Made by a program: the position numbers and the translations under genes. Of a stretch of DNA of 27,906 nt, positions 9,533 through 18,231 are shown piece by piece. The notes below the pieces were generated by a model that saw nothing but the letters and a program-made list of their open reading frames with translations, did not search any database and was not told the DNA's origin. Each line of letters begins with the position of its first letter. Positions within the stretch are counted from its first letter, which is position 1. This stretch comes from Paramacrobiotus richtersi (taxonomy: Eukaryota; Tardigrada; Eutardigrada; Parachela; Macrobiotidae). The DNA is taken from the NCBI GenBank assembly GCA_034698045.1, contig JAQGAU010000454.1, positions 1 to 27,906 of the forward strand, given 5' to 3'.

Positions 9533-10020
9533 ATTACTTGCACGAGGTATTCGTTGTACTCCTTTGCCGTCTTAAACTTGCTGTGTTCGAGGCGGGGAAT
9601 TCTGCTTAAACAGAAATCTTGATGTGGTTTATGGGTGAAGGGAGCATTGCTGTTAAATCGGTTGCTCCTTCTGCTACTGCGCTGGTTCCACGAACCGTTT
9701 TCGGTCGTCGTTTCACAACATCGGTCCAGTTCAACGACACAGAACACCAACCCCTTTCATCATGCATTAATAAATATATAAAGCTCAGCTGGCAGAAGCT
9801 GAAGTTTGAGTCTGTATGAGCAGTGATATGCTAACTGTAATCGCGCGTCCACCAGCTTTAGTTTTAGCTTCCGTTTGAAACAGTGTTGTCGTAGAAGGTG
9901 CGGATAGGTTGGTCATAGGTGAGATAGGCTATCGCCAGCGTCGCACGTGCAGACGTCTTCGTAATAACGGGCGCTGGCAAGCGATAACAGGTTCTGGTCA
10001 GCTCCTGTTATTACGTAGAG
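9533..10020 (+). mobile_element. Dispersed element 'A', copy 1, inserted in gene 1
   Basis: The paralogue at 13.3 kb runs directly from TAATCAGTTGG into CCGAGAAA. Gene 1 has 488 bp between those points, so 9533-10020 is an insertion or replacement. Its right part (9735-10020) recurs at 12852-13149 in the same strand orientation but in a different place relative to the gene. It ends in a structured region: arms CGTAATAACGGGCGCT and AGCTCCTGTTATTACG (9960-10015) pair at 14 of 16. The minus-strand frame through it (YVITGADQNLLSLASARYYED) is conserved between copies, but the region's structure could explain that. Confidence 0.5.
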
Positions 10021-10208
10021 ATACCGAGAAAGACTAGTCATTAGAGTAGCACAAGAAATAGTTGTGTACCTGTGTCCATTGGGCAACGATTTCTTGCTCC
10101 GTTTCGGTCGCCAGTCATGCATCGGTCGACAGCGGTGGCATTGACGTTGGCCGGCGTAGAGCCCAGCATAATTACTGTAGGAGGAATTTCGGCAAACTTG
10201 TCCAGGTC
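10021..10208 (+). CDS. Gene 1 downstream exon-like block 'B'
   Basis: This block is duplicated, reversed, at 13150-13337. Reading the frame RNSCVPVSIGQR...FRSPVMHRSTAVALTLAG...SIITVGGIS, five of the seven differences I traced between copies fall at third codon positions. The other two frames spread differences over first and second positions. This favours coding in this frame, but the sample is small. Exon ends were not resolved: no acceptor joins it in phase with the exon ending at 9490. The family is unknown. Confidence 0.33.
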
Positions 10209-10290
10209 CGATCAGCTAAAAGTCAAAGGAATTGACGTGTGATTCATCAGTGTGTATATGCCAGCCAGGGGGGGACCGAAGATGGACTAC

Positions 10291-10545
10291 ATTTATTTTA
10301 TTTTATTTCCTTTCGAGCAGACAAGCCATCTCGTGGCACTCAAACGTCTGGTCAGCTTAAGAAGCGCGTATAAAGCGTCAGTACAACAAGTTCATAGATT
10401 CCAGGAGAGAGAGAAACATTTTAACGGATCCGCACTGCAGTACATTCTCGCTGCCTTTCATTATGCTAGAAAACAAATCTTTTACTCGTACTGCCAACGT
10501 CGTTTTTCCAATACATTCGCTCGTATTGGCAGTTTCAAAGAGTGT
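10291..10545 (-). mobile_element. LINE 3' fragment (end of reverse transcriptase ORF plus tail)
   Basis: On the minus strand, GKTTLAVRVKDLFSSIMK then VLQCGSVKMFLSLLES matches GETTLAVRLRNLLTILAK then VLRSHSLTVFKRAISS of the LINE at 17.3 kb. The 3' UTR and AT-rich tail then match 6268-6332. It is 5'-truncated and inserted just downstream of block B. Confidence 0.65.
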
Positions 10546-10595
10546 ACTGAGGTAATCCATAACTCGAAGTTATGGCCCGAAAATGTTATTTTATG

Positions 10596-10952
10596 AAAAT
10601 GTTAAATGAAAGGCCTGTCTTATTTTATGGAGATCTTCTCGTCTTCCCTTATGGCGCCCCGCGCCCCCTTCATTCGCCCGCCTCCCGCTTGGTGGGGCAT
10701 GGACTACAGCCAGTATTCTCTTCTCTACATTTTCTCTGATCTGTAATTGTAATTGTTTCACCGAAGAATGATCGTGACTTGCTCGGAACTCTGGTAATAA
10801 GTTTTTGTCTGTTAAATACAATTGAATATTACTGTTCTAGCCTCAAGTGTACTGATCCTGGAAAATTTCGTTCTGCTATGTGGTGCTGGGTATTTGCATT
10901 TGGAAGCCATTTGTGTATGGCCCTGTTGGACCGAAATGGCCAGAGGAATAAA
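10596..10952. other. No gene recognised; possible LINE-like tail at right end
   Basis: This contains a C-rich stretch near 10650-10690. A segment ends GAGGAATAAAGTTGTTGTTG, which looks like a polyadenylation signal with a simple repeat, as seen at some LINE 3' ends. Nothing else is supported. Confidence 0.35.
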
Positions 10953-11054
10953 GTTGTTGTTGTGTCTGTTACAGCTTCTTGTTGCTAAGCTGCAAATATA
11001 GCCGTCTCCGCATCACTATGATTATTTCCGCTTTGCTCTGGAAAGACATAGGGC

Positions 11055-11176
11055 GGATTGCGCTGGGAGTGTTTTCGAGCGATTGGAATTGAAGTTGAAT
11101 CGTGTACTATGGTATAGTCTATGGAGCACGATTCAACTTCAATTCCAATCGCTCGAAAACACGCCCAGCGCAATCC
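11055..11176. repeat. Near-perfect 50-bp inverted repeat, 22-nt loop
   Basis: The arms 11055-11104 (GGATTGCGCTGGGAGTG...) and 11127-11176 pair at 49 of 50 positions. Such similarity means the structure is recent or maintained. A transcript would fold into a ~122-nt hairpin long enough for Dicer-type processing. Palindromic TGTGTATACACA and ACGTGTACGTACACG motifs follow at 11193-11240. Confidence 0.85.
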
Positions 11177-11440
11177 GGCCATACTGTACGATTATGTGTA
11201 TACACATACTGTACGAAAATGTGTACGTGTACGTACACGTCTGAAGTTTTTAGCTCATATGGATCTGCATGAATTCGGATCAAAAGACAGTTCGTGAACC
11301 GGATCTGCAAGGCGAGCATTTCCAGATTCAAATCCTATCCGATTTTTCAAATTTTTTACAACGGTGTTGATATTATCTGAAATCGTTATTATCTCTTTTT
11401 GGAGGTCCGCAGCCATCAACGTGAGGTGTTACATGTACGT

Positions 11441-11460
11441 TCACTATGATGTCATAGTGA
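11441..11460. repeat. Short inverted repeat
   Basis: TCACTATGA and TCATAGTGA are exact 9-bp arms separated by TG. Could be a binding site or chance. Confidence 0.5.
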
Positions 11461-11871
11461 TGTGATTGTTTTTGAACATTTGAAATCCGCATGTGTTGTT
11501 AGGATTACTGTGTTGAGGGAGAGTTGGTCTGCTGCCTTGAGGGAGCTATGTTACGTTTGCAGGAAGACAATAAACCAACTGTAACATATTGTGTAAAGAA
11601 GTAAGCTGAAGTTTTCAAAGGTTCGTCTTCCAGTCTTCTGTAAACTCTGCCGAGGTGACAATTTCGTCGTTGAACGGTTCATCGTTGACAAAAACCTGTC
11701 GATTAAGCGGACTACATGTATGAAAAATTGAAGGGTCTGAATCATCTTTTAGCTGCAGGGACAGCGTCTGAAGAGGTGGTAGTTTTTCTCTTTCTGTCGG
11801 ATATATATGTAGACATACAGCTGTTGATTTTGTGAGAATTGTAAGCATCGTTTGTATAAAAGCTTGTTTTT

Positions 11872-12585
11872 AATTTTTTAATCGTTATCAGGTACAAATG
11901 GTGAAAGTTATGAATTTTTTAAAGTATTATTATATGACTTGACATAGAGGTCTGCGGGTGACCATGAGCCAAGATAACGATACAGTGGAGTCTCCACCAA
12001 ATGATATACACGTTCCATAATATATACGAATTTGTTTAACCTGGTAGGGACCGTATGCTTAACACAGGGGGGAATCTCCACGATGTATACACTTCTATAT
12101 TGTATACATATACACTTCGGCGCCGTACGCCGTAGACTGATAGCACACATTGCGACCTCTGACCAGTATACAGTCTCAGATTTTATTGCTGTTGTTTGGT
12201 TAAACCCTTCGTTATTTGCGCAGTTCTGTCTCCACGATCTGTTGAGAAGCGAAGATTGCAGTGTTCTACTGCAACTTTTTCATTACCTTTCCTGATAAAC
12301 TAATAAGATTGCTGTGCCAGTGAAACAACCGTAAACAAAATTTAGAAATCGCCCCGGCCCGCCCTGGGGGGAATGGGGGAAATCTAGGGGGGCCAGGGGG
12401 GACTCTTCCAAATTATATACACTTCCATAATGTATACAAAAATTTCTTAACGGAGGGTGTCTTTATTATGGAGACTCCACTGTATACGGTTCACCCGTAG
12501 ACCGCTGTGTTAAGTCAAGTCATATATCAATACCTTTAAAAATTCATAATTTTTCACCGTTTGTACCTGATAATAATAAAAAATT
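11872..12585. mobile_element. Inverted-repeat element with pogo/Tigger-like inner ends
   Basis: Outer arms of about 110 bp (11872-11980 and 12485-12585, containing ATCAGGTACAAAYGGTGAAA and ATATGACTTGAC) pair at roughly 80% by eye. Inside, TA-CAGTGGAGTCTCCA at 11981 faces TGGAGACTCCACTG-TA ending at 12484. TA-flanked CAGTGG ends are typical of pogo/Tigger-type Tc1-mariner MITEs, giving an inner unit of 500 bp (11983-12482). Sequence around ATATACACKTCCATAAT repeats directly at both inner ends. Either a MITE landed in an inverted-repeat element or these are extended terminal repeats of one element. No transposase was seen. Confidence 0.55.
12366..12401 (+). other. Strong G-quadruplex motif
   Basis: Four runs of 6, 5, 6 and 6 guanines are separated by loops of 3, 7 and 3 nt on the plus strand. 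This far exceeds the usual G3+N1-7 rule. It lies within the inverted-repeat element. Confidence 0.85.
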
Positions 12586-12851
12586 GTTAAATGTTGCCCA
12601 TATTTACCAGAGTATATTGGTATGAAGGACTTGTTTACTTCCGAGTCCTGGCCGAAAATACTTACAGTACTTGTCCGTGACCTAAGTGAGTTATGTTATT
12701 CAGCTAACTTTTGATCTCATCCGTCCGCCATAAGTATGCGTATGAGTATGAGGTTTTATTAACCTAGCTTACCTACCTATTTTCAAAGCCACGTCTGATC
12801 TGTGATCATGGCGATGCGGAGACAGCTGCATTTGCCGCTTAGCAACAAGAA

Positions 12852-13149
12852 GCCGTTACAGACACAGAACAACCCATATCAACATTCACTAACAATTATG
12901 AAAAGCTCTCAGCTGGCAGAAGCAGTAGTTTGAGTCTGTCTGAGCATAGTGTAATGCTAACTGTAATCCCCTTATTACACGTTCACCAAGTTCCAGCTTT
13001 CGCTAGAAACAGTGAATAGTGTTGTCGTGGAAGGTGCGGATAGGTTGGCCATGCTGGCTATCGCTAGCGTCGCACGTGCAATCGTCTTCGTAATAACGGG
13101 CGCTGGCCAGCGATAACAGGTTCTGGTCAGCTCCTGTTATTACGTAGAG
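12852..13149 (+). mobile_element. Dispersed element 'A', copy 2
   Basis: This matches 9735-10020, including CTCAGCTGGCAGAAGC, TTGAGTCTGT, GTGCGGATAGGTTGG and the terminal hairpin (here 13089-13144, with a perfect CGCTGGCCAGCG inside). Here it lies beyond block B' of the reversed gene copy, whereas copy 1 lies between the gene 1 exon and block B. Insertion sites therefore differ. Confidence 0.6.
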
Positions 13150-13414
13150 GACCTGGACAAGTTTTCCGAAATTCCTCCTACAGTAATTATGCTGGGCTCT
13201 ACGCCGGCCAACGTCAATGCGACCGCTGTCGACCGATGCATGACTGGCGACCGGAACGGAGCAAGCAGTCGTTGCCCAATGGAGACAGGTACACAACTGT
13301 TTCTTGTGCTCCTTTATTGACTAGTATTTCTCGGTGTCCAACTGATTACTGTGCCGTCGTAATAATTCGTAATTATTACCTGGCAGTTTCTGACTTCGAA
13401 GCAAAGTTGCATAG
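13150..13414 (-). pseudogene. 'Gene 2': reversed paralogue of gene 1, downstream piece
   Basis: Read on the minus strand, 13414-13380 is the end of the exon homologous to gene 1 (…EVRNCQ), followed by the conserved donor and palindrome. Intron sequence (13379-13338) then matches 9491-9532, and 13337-13150 matches block B. The exon is cut at 13414 by the LTR element and resumes at 21784. Without the element-A insertion present in gene 1, exon and block B are only about 45 bp apart here. This shows the uninterrupted arrangement. Confidence 0.6.
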
Positions 13415-13864
13415 TGACGTACTACTCAGACCCACGGATCTGATGTACTACCAACCAGACACAGTCGGTACAAGAGGATCTCTGGACTCTTGTTCTATGT
13501 GCAAGAATCGATCTACTACTTGCTAGCTCACAGCTACCATTAACTTCCGTAAGGAAGACCCTCGTTCTTACAGAGGTCACAAACACACACAACTTCCGTC
13601 TACGCGTAAGTTTAATACACACACATAATCAGATTCTAGCTTCTGATTCCAGTTCACACAAGTTGATCACTCTCGTCTTACCAGACTGAACAACGATCAC
13701 TTTCTACGAAGATGGCATTCTCGTTGAGACGTGAATTCTACAGTCAACCACACTCACGTACAGACAGTCGTACAAACAGTAAACGACAACGAATAGGAAC
13801 ACGTTAAGTAAAGCCAGTTAATACGTAAACACACGTACAAGGTGATAGTCAGACTAGCACGTCA
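13415..13864 (-). repeat. Long terminal repeat (3' LTR in element orientation)
   Basis: A 450-bp direct repeat of 21335-21783, about 93% identical by eye. Both copies begin TGACGTACTACTC and end TAGCAYGTCA, so the ends are the usual TG...CA and form a short TGACGT/ACGTCA inverted repeat. Flanked outside by ATAG (13411-13414). Confidence 0.9.
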
Positions 13865-13879
13865 CCCCCACTTCAAGCG
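13865..13879 (-). other. Polypurine tract of the LTR element
   Basis: On the minus strand, GAAGTGGGGG lies directly against the 3' LTR, in the position expected for plus-strand priming. Confidence 0.6.
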
Positions 13880-14606
13880 TATTCCGTCCGCGGAATCAAA
13901 AAAACAAAACAAAAAGCAAAAGAAAACACATAAGGTACCAGTGGCATCCAGGAATCCAGAAACGATGGCATCCACTAAGATCCACGGTCCTTGCATCATC
14001 CAGTCCATCGAATGTCGTCGGGGTTCCGGGGGTTCGAGGCGAGTCCGTCATCAACAAGGTTTCCAGTTCTTCATCGTCCAACGATCCGCACTTCGATGAG
14101 GATCCATTATCAATATCGTTCCAGCTTTCATCAATCCGGCGCTCTCCCTCTTACGAGCTCGAGGTTCTTGTCCAAAACGTCCACCACAATCAGCAAACAG
14201 AAGTTACTCACCACGCACACAACAGCACGGGCAAATCAACTTGGATCTGTCAGGATCCGTAAATACAGCCCACAATGCCGTAAACCGTAAATCTGCCACA
14301 ACTGGCCAGATTCCACAACAAACCAGTGTTCCCAGAGGTGAGCAAACACAATTACCACACATGGGCATTCCCACACGTATCCCAGCACTAAATGCAGATG
14401 CACAATCCAAACTTCCAACAATCACTGCAGAAACTGCATGGTTCTTACGAAAACAAGCAGCAATTCTTACTGACTTTCCAGTATCAAAACACTGCAAACT
14501 AATCCAGCAATTAGTTACAAATTATTACTGCAGGCAGCCATGTGCTCAACGCATCAGCGTGACTCCCATTTCCGCCAAGCAATACCAACTGAACTGCCCA
14601 CTCGGG
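13880..14606. other. LTR-element internal region without recognised domain
   Basis: This lies between the long minus-strand frame and the 3' LTR. A run of A-rich sequence occurs near 13897-13930. Frames on both strands (for example 14241-14648, +) show no recognisable domain and are most likely incidental. Confidence 0.45.
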
Positions 14607-16157
14607 TCAGTTACCATTACCATTCACGTTGCAGTACTTGCAACGTGACCCAAGCATGAACAGCCTTTGGTTCATTTTCGGCCAGTAAAAATTTCGAAGT
14701 AAATGTTTCCGAAACGATTTCGCACCAAAGCAATCGTTGTTATGAAAACGATTATGATACACCTGAATTACGTCTTCACGCAATTCTTCTGGAACGACGA
14801 ATCGATTGCGTTCAAAATCATTCGCTTTTGTTCGGAAAAGAACACCCTGAAACATGTGAAATCCCGTCACATGTGCAGTTTCAGCATCGTTGCGTTCAAC
14901 TTCCCGCTTGTTCAACACATCAACCAGTTCCTGGAGTGATGAATTACGCTGATTCTCTTTCCAGAACCAATGCGCACCAAAATCATCCTGTACCTTACCA
15001 GATTCAACACCCCCACTGCGAAGCGAAGACATTCGGTTTGGTAGCCAGCCGAGCCTTGAGCGGGTGGCCATACCCCCACTGCAAGCGTGCTCAACCGTAC
15101 AATCAGCACTGACTGTATCTGACATATGAGGTGGGCATGCATGCCTTTGCTGCGCACCGTACGTGCAAGTACTCATTGCTACATGACTGTCCATGTTACG
15201 CGCATCTTGAATCGTACTGACAGGTCTAACTGTACTTGCATCCACTTGGCTCACAGCACCAGTTTCCTGTGTACCGCTCGAAGCGGCGCTGTTCAGTGCT
15301 GATGTCACAGGCGTCTGCCCTTTGCCAGTCTGACTCATACCATGCAGCGTGCCTGCATACCGATCACAATCAGCATCTTGCTGGCGAGCGTCAGATTTCT
15401 GTTTATCAGCCAAAAATGTAATAATGCGCAGTTTTAAACTGGCAATCGCACCATCAATCATCCCATGTGCTTCCTCTTTATCTTTCTGGAACTGTTCCCA
15501 TTCGGAAACCAGCTTTTCTCCTTCCTTACTCACGAACTCGTATGCTTCCAGATTGAGACTTGCGTCCTGAACCCGCAGCCTTTTCAACGATTCGTTTTCG
15601 GATTTCAGATCTTTCTGTTCTTTGCGCAGTTTTGCACGATCATGCAAAACCATCGTATACAAGAATTCCAGATCATTGCATCGTTTACGCTCGCTTTGAA
15701 CCTGCTTGCGCAACTGATCAACATCTGATGACATCATTACTGTTTCACCAGCACTGCCATGCGTGGCTTGCAGTAGCTCCGCATGATCAGACAGTTCAAT
15801 GTCCTGATCACTGCCAAAATTATCATCATAATTTTTTCCATCAATCAGCTCATTCCGAACTGATTCTTCTTCGTCTTTCAACAGTTTAGCTAACATCTTT
15901 GTTACAATAAAATCCAGTCGATTTCCGCATTCTTTCTTGTTTACGGCAACACGCATTGCCATGCATGATTCATCTGCACCTTCGCTTTCTTTGTCGACAA
16001 GGACACATGCACCGCTACAGCGTGCATTATCTCGTGCCAAATCTTTTCTTTCAGCTTCCCTGCTTTCTGCAGCGGAAACTATCTTCTTTTTGCTCTTCAG
16101 CAACTTTACCACTGGATCGCTTATCCAGGGCACCACTTTCTGCATTAGCAGTAACAC
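14607..16157 (-). CDS. LTR-element protein: coiled coil plus integrase-type H2C2 zinc domain
   Basis: A 516-codon frame in element orientation. The N-terminal third is charged and contains a predicted coiled coil (about residues 145-200, e.g. QLRKQVQSERKRCNDLEF and LRKEQKDLKSENESLKRL). The middle is Ser/Thr/Ala-rich and low in structure. The last ~75 residues are a clear Ty3/retroviral integrase zinc domain: FQGVLFRTK, FVVPEELREDVI, H-x3-H (YHNRFH), LLRNFYWPKM and C-x2-C (CKYC). In the family this domain precedes the catalytic core of the integrase, which joins element DNA to the chromosome. Here it follows a gag-like coiled-coil region in one frame, an unusual layout for the family. It is treated as part of a fossil element. 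Confidence 0.7.
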   Translation of the reverse strand: MLLLMQKVVPWISDPVVKLLKSKKKIVSAAESREAERKDLARDNARCSGACVLVDKESEGADESCMAMRVAVNKKECGNRLDFIVTKMLAKLLKDEEESVRNELIDGKNYDDNFGSDQDIELSDHAELLQATHGSAGETVMMSSDVDQLRKQVQSERKRCNDLEFLYTMVLHDRAKLRKEQKDLKSENESLKRLRVQDASLNLEAYEFVSKEGEKLVSEWEQFQKDKEEAHGMIDGAIASLKLRIITFLADKQKSDARQQDADCDRYAGTLHGMSQTGKGQTPVTSALNSAASSGTQETGAVSQVDASTVRPVSTIQDARNMDSHVAMSTCTYGAQQRHACPPHMSDTVSADCTVEHACSGGMATRSRLGWLPNRMSSLRSGGVESGKVQDDFGAHWFWKENQRNSSLQELVDVLNKREVERNDAETAHVTGFHMFQGVLFRTKANDFERNRFVVPEELREDVIQVYHNRFHNNDCFGAKSFRKHLLRNFYWPKMNQRLFMLGSRCKYCNVNGNGN

Positions 16158-16794
16158 GCGATGTACAGGTCACTGACACATCCATGCTTGCTACCTCAAG
16201 GTCGAATCACTGTCAGACAGCGATCACAATCTGCGTTAACCTAGCACATCCAGGCACACAAGGAAGTTTACCCACTTATACGTCGCTCCTCACGACTTTC
16301 AGTATTAACTACACGTTAAACAACCGGTCAACACAGGATTTCACCTTCCTGCGCTACAGTTAGCTAACGCTAATGATACGGAATAAACAACTGCAACACA
16401 ATCAGGAAGTTCACTGCAGCCACCTATTCGTCGCTCCTCACGACTTTCAGTACTAACTACGGCAGGGTCTAAAACTTGGGCATGGCCCTGCCCGTTGGGC
16501 ATGGTCACCGAAAAAGCTGGGTTACCCAAAGTCTAAAACTTGGTCATGTCGGGATAAAAACTGGGCATGGGTATGGGAAACTGAATTATTACTCCAGTAT
16601 CGCAAAAAAGAACCTTTTTAGATGTTCTACAACTACACTAACCAAAGGCCAAAGCTGTATTAGGAATCGCCGTGAGAACTGAGAATATCTATGCCCTGTG
16701 GAAGATCAATTTCAACCGTAATACACTTTACTGTACCGTTAATACACTTTACTATTCAACCGTTCTTTCTGCAATTTCCGCAGTTTCAGTTTCC

Positions 16795-17495
16795 AAGCAT
16801 TTACAGATACCTCGGAGTGCAGATCGACGAGCATCTGAAGCGGAGTGAGCATTTCCAGATGGTAGAAAAAAGGGGAAACTTCGGCATTGCGATGCTTAAC
16901 CGGGCGAAAGAAGGACTACCTACCAGGGCACGCGTACACTTATACCACGCGTTTGTCGGGCCGCACCTTTCTCGATGTGCTACGGTCTGGTCAAGCGCCA
17001 ATGTTGGGTTACGCGGACGGCTAGAGGCGCTTCAGCGCAAGGCAATACGGGCGATCTTGGGCTTGTCCTACAGAGAGCCTGTCACCGAGCAACACTTTCT
17101 ACAGCTGGGCATCGTTCAGATAGCACAGCAGTGGAAACGTGATGAAGCGATCTGGCTGTATAAGATTCGGAACAGCAGCGCCTGTCCAGTCCCTCTATAC
17201 ATGACAGAGATGGTCAAGTTTCAGGAGAACAACCGGTTGCGTGGCTCCATCCGCATCGATGCCAAAGCGAAAAAGAAAGTCGGCGAAACTACCCTTGCAG
17301 TGAGACTACGAAATTTGCTTACCATTCTGGCAAAAACTTCAAGCGATGTTTTGCGTAGTCATAGCTTGACTGTTTTTAAGCGTGCGATTTCCTCTGTGAC
17401 CTTAGCATAACTTGCTGTAATGCGTCTAAACCAAACAGACCGGAGTCCCGGCAACGGGTTGTCTGCCTACGAAGGAAATAAAAAATAAAATGAAA
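16795..17495 (+). mobile_element. 5'-truncated LINE: C-terminal part of reverse transcriptase ORF and 3' tail
   Basis: The frame 16691-17410 becomes LINE-like at YRYLGVQIDEHLKRSEH. It continues with RVHLYHAFVGPHLSRCATVW, LEALQRKAIRAILGLSYREP and TEQHFLQLGIV, the thumb and C-terminal signature of Jockey/CR1-clade reverse transcriptases (YLGV.id, Y.a.v.p.l.y....W, le..Qkka.R.i). It ends ERAISS-like (VFKRAISSVTLA) and TAA, followed by a 3' UTR and an A-rich AATAAA-containing tail at 17475-17499. The upstream ~100 bp of the frame is not LINE-like, so the ATG at 16691 is not a real start. Catalytic palm motifs are absent, so it is inactive. Related 3' ends lie at 6.3 and 10.3 kb. Confidence 0.85.
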
Positions 17496-17499
17496 TAAA

Positions 17500-18222
17500 T
17501 TTCACTTTATCCTTTGCAGGAGAGAACTAAGAGGGCAGAAACACTACGAACATCACGCATAATACGTTAAAAAATGTGAAAGGTGCAATCAGTTTGCAAT
17601 ATACGTGGGGAGTGCACGTACAGTACATAGCTTGCAGCCTTGCACACGTCAGCCACCAAGAGCTGCAGAAAACTAATGGAAAGTAAATCCAGCCAAATGC
17701 AGTTACCTGCACACACCTTCACATACATAGAGCGATTTCTGTACAAGCAATGACAAAACGCACCTGTACAGGCATGCGCTACTGAGAACTACGCACATTC
17801 CAGTAAATGAAATGCTTAATTACTAACCAGACTATCAAATGGCGGTGGTCATTGCGAAGTTTTCCTGCCGTTAGCTCCACAGTGAATTACCAATCATCAC
17901 TAAGCCTGTTTGTTCTAGTAAGTGAATAAGCAACAATGAGGGGTACCGCATTACACCTCAATGAAAAGCTAGACGATATAACAAGAACAACTTTGAACAA
18001 GAACAAGAACAACAAGAACAACGGCCAACTTTGTTTGCTGACAGCGTGAGTAACTTTTCTGCCAAACAAATTTGCAGACATTTCCCGCCATAACCAAATA
18101 ACGCAAAGACTTGCAACGTTTCCACTGCTGTCGGAGCATCATGTACCAGTTGCATTTTTCTGCAGCGGTGGTGCGTGACCTATCTCTAATCTCCTCCATA
18201 CTGTGGCAACTTATTGGTCTTT
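17500..18222. other. Internal DNA of the 4.44-kb element, no gene recognised
   Basis: This contains an AAGAACAAC microsatellite at 17979-18023 and no convincing frame. The minus-strand frames crossing it (Leu/Val-rich) are translations of the microsatellite. Confidence 0.5.
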
Positions 18223-18231
18223 GCTCGTGTG

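Larger units (their letters stand above)
10953..12873. mobile_element. ~1.9-kb element with ~70-bp terminal inverted repeats
   Basis: The left arm 10953-11022 (GTTGTTGTGTCTGTTACAG..., TTCTTGTTGCTAAGC) pairs with 12805-12873 at about 80-85% by eye. The interior holds no recognisable transposase but carries a near-perfect hairpin (11055-11176) and a second inverted-repeat element (11872-12585). Its right end abuts element A copy 2. The target-site duplication is unclear, and the superfamily is not assigned. Confidence 0.5.

Noticed and set aside
13236-13526. Plus-strand frame starting MHDWRP, also seen reversed near 10.1 kb
   Set aside because: It runs antisense to block B and then straight into the LTR, so it cannot be one natural protein.
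14241-14648. 135-codon plus-strand frame inside the LTR element
   Set aside because: Opposite to the element's orientation, no domain, and no initiation context; taken as incidental.
17887-18199. Leu/Val/Ser-rich minus-strand frames resembling membrane helices
   Set aside because: They translate an AAGAACAAC microsatellite in three frames.
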